Shown here piece by piece: positions 58,346 to 64,000 of a stretch of 64,000 nt of DNA. Under the pieces are notes generated by a model that did not search any database, was not told the origin of the DNA, and worked only from the letters and a program-made list of their open reading frames with translations. The stretch spans positions 1,350,001 through 1,414,000 of the forward strand of contig PUFA01000166.1 in assembly GCA_003508835.1 (NCBI GenBank), given 5' to 3'. Position 1 is the stretch's first letter. Each line of letters starts with the position of its first letter. Both the position numbers and the translations under genes were made by a program. Source of the stretch: Eonycteris spelaea. Taxonomy: Eukaryota; Chordata; Mammalia; Chiroptera; Pteropodidae.

Positions 58346-59742
58346 TGCCAATCTTGCCATTAGGATGTCCATAAACAAAAGACTAAAAGTTCATATAAAA
58401 TGTTCAGAAAGGAAAAAAAAAAAGCTGTCTTATTAAAAGATGTGTCATGAAGGTTTAGGTGACATTACAAGATAGATTGAACCTTAAAATTTTGGTTAAA
58501 GCTAACCTTTTATCTTTCATTTGGTTCTTTATCATAAAGATTTCCAAACTCCATATGGTCCTTCCATCTCTTGTCTTCATAGTGTCCTATAATATTTTGA
58601 ACATTTGTTTTCTATCCATTATTCAAACATTTATTGAAATGCCGTCTGTGGATAGAGTTTATAAGCCAAGAGAAAAATAGCTGAGTGGATGCTCTGACAA
58701 TGCAGTGAGGTGAGAGGAAGTGGTGAGCATGGGTGGATTCAAGGGAAGGGAACTCCTTTCCATCTCTTCCCTATGAAATCATATTTGTCCTATGTGCTAG
58801 TTTTTGGAGCCCTACTCTCAGTGAGGTGAGTGGATGAGCTGGAAGAAAATGACCTATTTTGATAGGGGCTGTTCTTTAGTTCTTCTTCAGGAAATAAACT
58901 TTGTTGAGACAGTCCCCCAGCCTAAAGAAATTATACTGATGGTGGAAATTTAGGCAGCCCAGGCTGGCAGAGGAACTGTTTTGGAGCAGGCAGGCTTCTG
59001 GTGCATTCCCAGATCGCATCATGTCAGTTATCTACGTCAACAGATAGCCCAAAGGGAGTCTGAATGGACAGCTCAACCTGAGATCTATGCTTTTAGGAGG
59101 GATGGCTTTATGTTCAGGTGGGGAAAGCTTTCTTCCATGAAATGCTCTTCGTATTTGTGACATGGACCCTTGAAAGAATATTAAATATGAGTAATAAGTA
59201 AATTTTTTTTGTGATCTTTTTAAATGGCATGAGATGCCTCTGTCTTTTAGTTCTGAGTTTATCAAAGTTACATCTACAGTACATTTGTCCTACTGAGGAA
59301 TCTGCTTAAAAAAATAAATCAGGGGTTGGTGGAGAGAGTGGAGGTGGCTGTAAGGGGGTGACTAATCCTAGAATAGGTTAAAAAAGCAAAATACCCAAAG
59401 TAGAAATATTAAAAATAGAGAAGCCTCCGGGACCAGATGGTCAGAATTGTGAACAAGCCTGGGACAAAATTAAATAAACCCTTAGGGAAATATTTTGTCA
59501 TCTTTTTGGAAGCCTTGATGGGCACTCAGAACTGCTAAAAAGCTTCCTGTGCCCCCTCTTCCATTAAAAAAAAAAAGTGTGAGAGTTAGCTAAAATCTGA
59601 CCTACTTTCCAGGAAACTTTTTTTTTGGCCAGAAGGAAAGGAGAAAAATATATGAAATGATATGGAGGCAGTGGAGTGCAGAGATATAAAGGTTGGATTT
59701 GCTATCAAGAAATCTGGACAGCAGTCCTAACTCTGTCAATAG
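58346..59742. other. Unassigned intergenic DNA
   Basis: About 1.4 kb with nothing I can name. 59330-59560 has a loose LINE-like look ('aatagagaagcctccgggac') but I cannot support a call. Confidence 0.45.
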
Positions 59743-59744
59743 TA

Positions 59745-59930
59745 ACAAGATGACTACTAACATTTATTGAGTGTTAAGGACACTGCATATGTTACTTCTT
59801 CTAATGTTTTCAAATCCAGACATTTGGGCTACTGTCTTCATTTTACCTATGTAGAAACGCCAAAATAGGTGAAAGGAAGGAAAATTTCCTTCTACCTCTT
59901 AGATTCTGTAGCTGATCTAAGAATTAAAGC
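59745..59930 (-). repeat. MIR SINE
   Basis: 'gactactaacatttattgag', 'tgttaaggacactgcatatg', 'ctgtcttcattttacctatg', 'tagaaacgcc'. Confidence 0.65.
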
Positions 59931-60425
59931 ATCATAAAATATATGAACAAGACAAAAACATACAGAATTACTTAATATATTCATGTGTACATAGGAGTCT
60001 TCAGAAGGAAACTGAAAACCTAAAGGAACTTATATACTTTTAGATAAGGAATGATAAATTGTGGGAATGCGACAAGACAAAGGGTCTTGAGTTAGGGGCA
60101 GTACATTGTGAGACAGTGACTAGGAAATATATAGGGTGAACTAATGGAAGATAAGTTATTTTAGAAGCTTTGTTTGGACAAATCCATTTTGCTATTGATT
60201 ACCAGTCATTGGTGATAAGAATGTCCTTCCTTCCCTGGCACAGGGAGGGCACATTTCTCATGGGAATTATATGACCTGCTTTTACATAGAAAGGAAGAAA
60301 TCAGAGAGCCTGTCTTGCATCTGCTGTTATTCAAGTGCCTTTAGCTCAAAATAATCAATATGCCAAAGTGGCATATTTGGGGGCAGCATGTTCTGAATTC
60401 CTTCTGGGGTTAAGAAGCTTTCATG
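59931..60425. other. Unassigned intergenic DNA
   Basis: Nothing recognised. Confidence 0.5.
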
Positions 60426-60429
60426 ATAT

Positions 60430-60520
60430 CCTGCAACTAATAAGGAGTAGAGCTAAGACTTGAAGCTTGATCACATTATACTCCAAAAAATATTCTTCTA
60501 ACCATATGCTGTACTAACTT
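60430..60520 (-). repeat. MIR SINE fragment
   Basis: 'aactaataaggagtagagct', 'aagacttgaagcttgatcac', 'ctaaccatatgctgtact'. Confidence 0.55.
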
Positions 60521-60568
60521 ATCCATCTGACCCACCTAGGGAAAGTCACTTTCTCAGCCTCATTTTTC

Positions 60569-60575
60569 TGTGTGT

Positions 60576-60627
<52 letters not shown>
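60569..60627. repeat. (TG)n microsatellite, 59 bp
   Basis: TG units with a single A interruption near 60580. The longest dinucleotide repeat in the window, so likely polymorphic. Confidence 0.95.
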
Positions 60628-60629
<2 letters not shown>

Positions 60630-60699
60630 AACTTTCACACAATCCAATTAGATTTGTCCTATCTGTTAATAAGCAAGTGGATAATTTTGGCTTAGTGTT

Positions 60700-60835
60700 C
60701 ATCTCTCTCTCAGATTATAACTGCTATAAGGACAGCAGCTTTATTGGAACTGCCATATTTCCAGCACCAGGCGCAGGGCCTGACATATGGTAGGTGCCCA
60801 GGAACTAGTCACTGAATGAATAAATGAACCACAAC
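60700..60835 (+). repeat. L2 LINE 3' end
   Basis: 'ataaggacagcagctttatt', 'cagcaccaggcgcagggcct', 'gacatatggtaggtgcccag', 'gaatgaataaatgaacc'. Typical L2 terminus. Confidence 0.75.
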
Positions 60836-61478
60836 AAATCTCTTTCTTTCACCTGTCAGTCCCAAGATCCTACAGCAGCAAAGTCAGATGAGCCTTTTGC
60901 ACCACTCTTCCCTGCTTCTTGAGGGACTCGTGCAGAGGGGTGAGAACTTGCTTTTTTAGTTTCTCTGGAATTCTGCTCTCATTCTTGTGGGACAGTTTCA
61001 GCCCAGACACAGCAACCAACATTGTCATACATTAAAATCTCTTTATACATTTTAAGAAGCAATGGCACAGTCAATAATAACTTTAAAAAGCGCCCTCTCA
61101 CTGCCCAGCCCTGTGCTAGTCGTTGTTGGGTTAGAAGTGACACTACCTTGGCCTACCAGGGGCCTAGGAGTTGGTGGGGAGAGTAGGCATATGCACACCA
61201 GGCTGTTGTTAAAAATACCGTGTGGGAACAAGTGCCAGATTATGTGATACAGGAGCTAACACTGCAGAGGTCCTGAGAAGAGGGGCCAGATGTAGCAGTC
61301 CTGCAGACTTGATGGAGAAGGAATAATGATGTCTACAGGAAACAGAGAGGAAGTATTTGGATGAGTAGAGAAAGGGAGGAAGGACAGACCCTAAAAACTT
61401 TCCTCCTCCTTCTGGAGAATAAGTTTCACACAAATTCCTGCTGGACCCCAGGCACGTAACATTGGCATCAACATTTTT
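60836..61478. other. Unassigned intergenic DNA
   Basis: No named repeat. A 109-codon minus-strand frame at 61209-61538 runs into the MIR on its right and shows no domain. Confidence 0.5.
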
Positions 61479-61479
61479 G

Positions 61480-61680
61480 AGCACTGACCGTGTGCTATGC
61501 ACTGTAAGTTTTGTTACCTGTATTGTATAACAGTACAATCCAAGGAAGTAGTACTGATTATTATTATTGCTTCCATTTTGCAGATTAGAAAACTAAGGCA
61601 CGGACTGGTTAATGACGTGACCAAAGGAACACACTTAGGAAGTGATGGAACCAGCATTCAAACCTAAGAAACTGCATCAC
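61480..61680 (-). repeat. MIR SINE
   Basis: 'gaccgtgtgctatgcactgt', 'tgcttccattttgcagatta', 'gaaaactaaggcacggactg', 'gaagtgatggaaccagcatt'. Near full length. Confidence 0.8.
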
Positions 61681-62980
61681 AAGATTGTTCACAGAAGAGA
61701 GTTCAACATGGATTTATGGTGAGTCATTTCTCAGCTTTTAGGATGGCTGTGCATCAGGAGAGATAGTGAGTACTCCCCTCACAGCCAAGCTTCTGTGCCT
61801 TTTCGTGCCTATATGAGCTTAAGGCCCAGATACGTGTAGTCTATGGAAATACAAGGAAAGTGAAAAACATAAAACAGATGGAATCCTAGAATGCAGATCA
61901 GACTTATGGCAACATTCATACTTCAACTCTAATGGCTAAATTGGAGTGTGGTTTAGACATGCCAAAACTCATGAGGGTAAGCTTGGAAACTGAAGGTTAG
62001 AAGAGGGGTTGACAAATCCATGAGTTCTCATCTTCTCAGAAAGAGCCAGTCACTAGTGTTACAAAAGGAATGAGCCTCATGTTGTTCCATCTGTCTCACC
62101 TCCATAAGATGGGAGTTGTGTTTCTTGTAGAATTCAGAAAGCTGGAAAAGGTGTTATAGAGAGTCCTGTGCTTCTGATAAAAGTCAAAATTTGGGACCAG
62201 TTAGCACCTCCTCCCAGGGAATACATGATTTATAAGGGTTTTCAGAATGGAGAGAAAAGTTATCTTGGGAAGTCATGAAACAGAAGAAAGATATAAAAAA
62301 TAGCTTAATCTACATCCTAGTTTTGTATTTCCTTGTAGCTATCCGGAGAATGGCTACCCTGAGATTGTCTTAGCAATGACCTGGTTAATGGCTTTCCCAT
62401 AACTGTATTGAGAAGCCATTGCAGTTTATGACCTCTCTCTGTGTTTCACATGGACTCTGAATTAGTGTGCATTAAGATAACAGAAAACTTTCACATGTGC
62501 ATTTGTTGTCTTGTGTCCTTAATTTTGTAAGTTCTTGAATGGTAGGTACTATACCTTAATTGCCTTTTATATTCACTTTGGAACTAATGATTTCTAGAAT
62601 TAATGGGACATTCTGAGGTTCATTTGGTTTTCTCCAAATTTTTAGAGGGTCACTGGGGTTGGGGTGAGAGTAGGGAAAGCTGAGAAACATGTTCTGACCT
62701 GGCAGCTATTAATGTAACAGAGTGTCTTCCATGGTTATTAATACTACTGATGAATGATGAAAAACTGATGCCTGCTTTTTCACTATCTTGAGTCAAATTG
62801 TATCAATTTTTCAAATTTTATGTTGAGTTTGATGGCTATCCAATCTCAGGACAATTTGGGGTAGAATTTTCAAGGACATTTTATAGAATTTATTTCTTTT
62901 TCTTCATGAGTTTTTCTTCAATGCAGAAAGTTCAAATCTGAAATACTAGGTAACAAATAAAGGATTTTTACCCATACCTT
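61681..62980. other. Unassigned intergenic DNA
   Basis: About 1.3 kb with no recognised repeat or exon. Confidence 0.5.
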
Positions 62981-62981
62981 G

Positions 62982-63095
62982 CCCAGAGTTTCACAGATGG
63001 TAACCCAAGGAGTTGGGGTTCTATTTCAATCAATCTGACTCAACTACTAAGAGTGTGCATTCCTGTCTTCTGGTTTTGTAACTATGCTATATGAT
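62982..63095 (-). repeat. Possible MIR fragment
   Basis: 'ttgcccagagtttcacagat' and 'gagttggggttctatttcaa' resemble antisense MIR; weak. Confidence 0.4.
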
Positions 63096-64000
63096 ACATC
63101 CTTTTTCATCTTATTTTGTTTTGATGTTGTGGCAGTTTTCTTTGTCTGGTACTCATGGTGTATACCAGAATGCAAACAATGGCCATTCTGAGTCAGTGAC
63201 AAGCTTTATTGATTTTTTTCCCTTTTTGCTCTCAAATATATTATCTTTTACTCTATCTTTAGGTGTTTTTGAATCATTTGATAGTCTTAGCTACATTGAA
63301 TTAATGGTACTGATAAAATATCATGGGCCATGTCATCGGCTCTCCACGAATATCCTAATATATAGCATTAGCTCTATTCTTATTGTATAAGTCATGATCT
63401 AGTCAGAATAAAAGCACGCCTTTAGACATTTCATACAGAAGGATTTTAGTAAAAGGAATTGGTTAGATGTGAAAGATGGGCAGAATCAAATAGGAAATTG
63501 TGAGATAATCAGAGGTTAGCAACAGCAGGAAGCCACTGTCTCTAGACCTGGAAAGACAGTGGTAGGGAGTTTGTTTTCAGAGTTCTAGAAGGCAGGACTA
63601 CTTAGTAAGAGTCAGACCATTGTGAGGGGCTTCCCAAGGACCCAGGACCACAGAAGGAAGGGCTGACTACCTATGGGGGAAGAACAGCTTTATGGTAAAA
63701 TGGTACCCAAGGTATATAAGAGAGAGAAAGAAATCCTGGCTTCTCCCCATCTCCTGTCTCTGCTACTATACCAGTTCATCCCTTGCCAAAAATTTTCAGA
63801 TACCATTTGTCAAGGAAGCCTAAGATAGTAGTAGTTCCTTGTGATCCAGAGGAGACCAAGAAAAGGGCAGATAATGGATTTGAGAACAAATAAGGAAATG
63901 AGTGGCACACTGAATATCTTGGTAATTTTCTTTCAGAGAAGGAGATAAATATTGTATTAGTCAGTGCCATTAAGAATTAATTTCTCTTGTAAATATGTTA
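63096..64000. other. Unassigned intergenic DNA
   Basis: 63410-63780 has an LTR-like look (TATA-like 'ggtatataagagag' near 63713) but no ends or signals that would support a call. Nothing else recognised. Confidence 0.4.

Noticed and set aside
61209..61538. 109-codon minus-strand frame
   Set aside because: Runs into a MIR and shows no domain or exon signals.
1..64000. CRISPR array, bacterial operon, phage or plasmid features
   Set aside because: No regularly spaced repeats, ribosome-binding sites or dense coding; repeat content is plainly mammalian.

Overview
This is a gene-free stretch of placental-mammal nuclear DNA: AT-rich, low in CpG and packed with decayed interspersed repeats. I found no convincing protein-coding exon. 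The open frames present all look like chance frames, old LINE sequence or simple repeats. Most of the recognisable content is L1, L2, MIR, hAT/Tigger DNA transposons and ERVL/MaLR-type LTRs. That mix shows a placental mammal. All repeat names come from remembered consensus sequences, so family-level calls are firmer than subfamily names.

The best clue to the organism is a 241-bp element at 38625-38865, minus strand. It is a full-length derivative of 5S rRNA fused to about 90 bp of non-5S sequence and an A-rich tail, and it sits between perfect 14-bp direct repeats. 5S-derived SINEs are rare in mammals and best known from Old World fruit bats (MEG-RS/MEG-RL of Pteropodidae). I therefore infer a megabat. 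The absence of any young or intact L1 agrees with the reported loss of L1 activity in that family, but does not prove it.

Layout. 1-6430: L2 and MIR fragments, a Tigger-type and two hAT-type DNA transposons, and a plus-strand L1 fragment. 6440-12385: an old minus-strand L1 that keeps its 5' end, has three tandem 5'UTR repeats and internal deletions, and is split by a second L1 with a target-site duplication. 12400-21900: L2 on both strands, a MER20-like element, MIRs and an ERVL-type internal remnant. 22125-29490: at least two, probably three, minus-strand L1 copies in a mosaic, with long polypyrimidine tracts. 29500-37130: MIRs, an L1 split by a solo LTR, and unassigned DNA. 37133-37188: a 56-bp perfectly alternating pyrimidine-purine tract next to an MLT1-type LTR. 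38625-38865: the 5S SINE. 40400-43000: L2, an ERV1-like LTR, and an MLT2-like LTR nested in a MIR-like repeat. 43000-64000: scattered L2, MIR and L1 pieces, an LTR-like block, dinucleotide repeats and several unassigned stretches.

No genes work together here and I see no new functional system. The points of interest are the 5S-derived SINE, the L1 structures and nesting order, and the non-B-DNA tracts.
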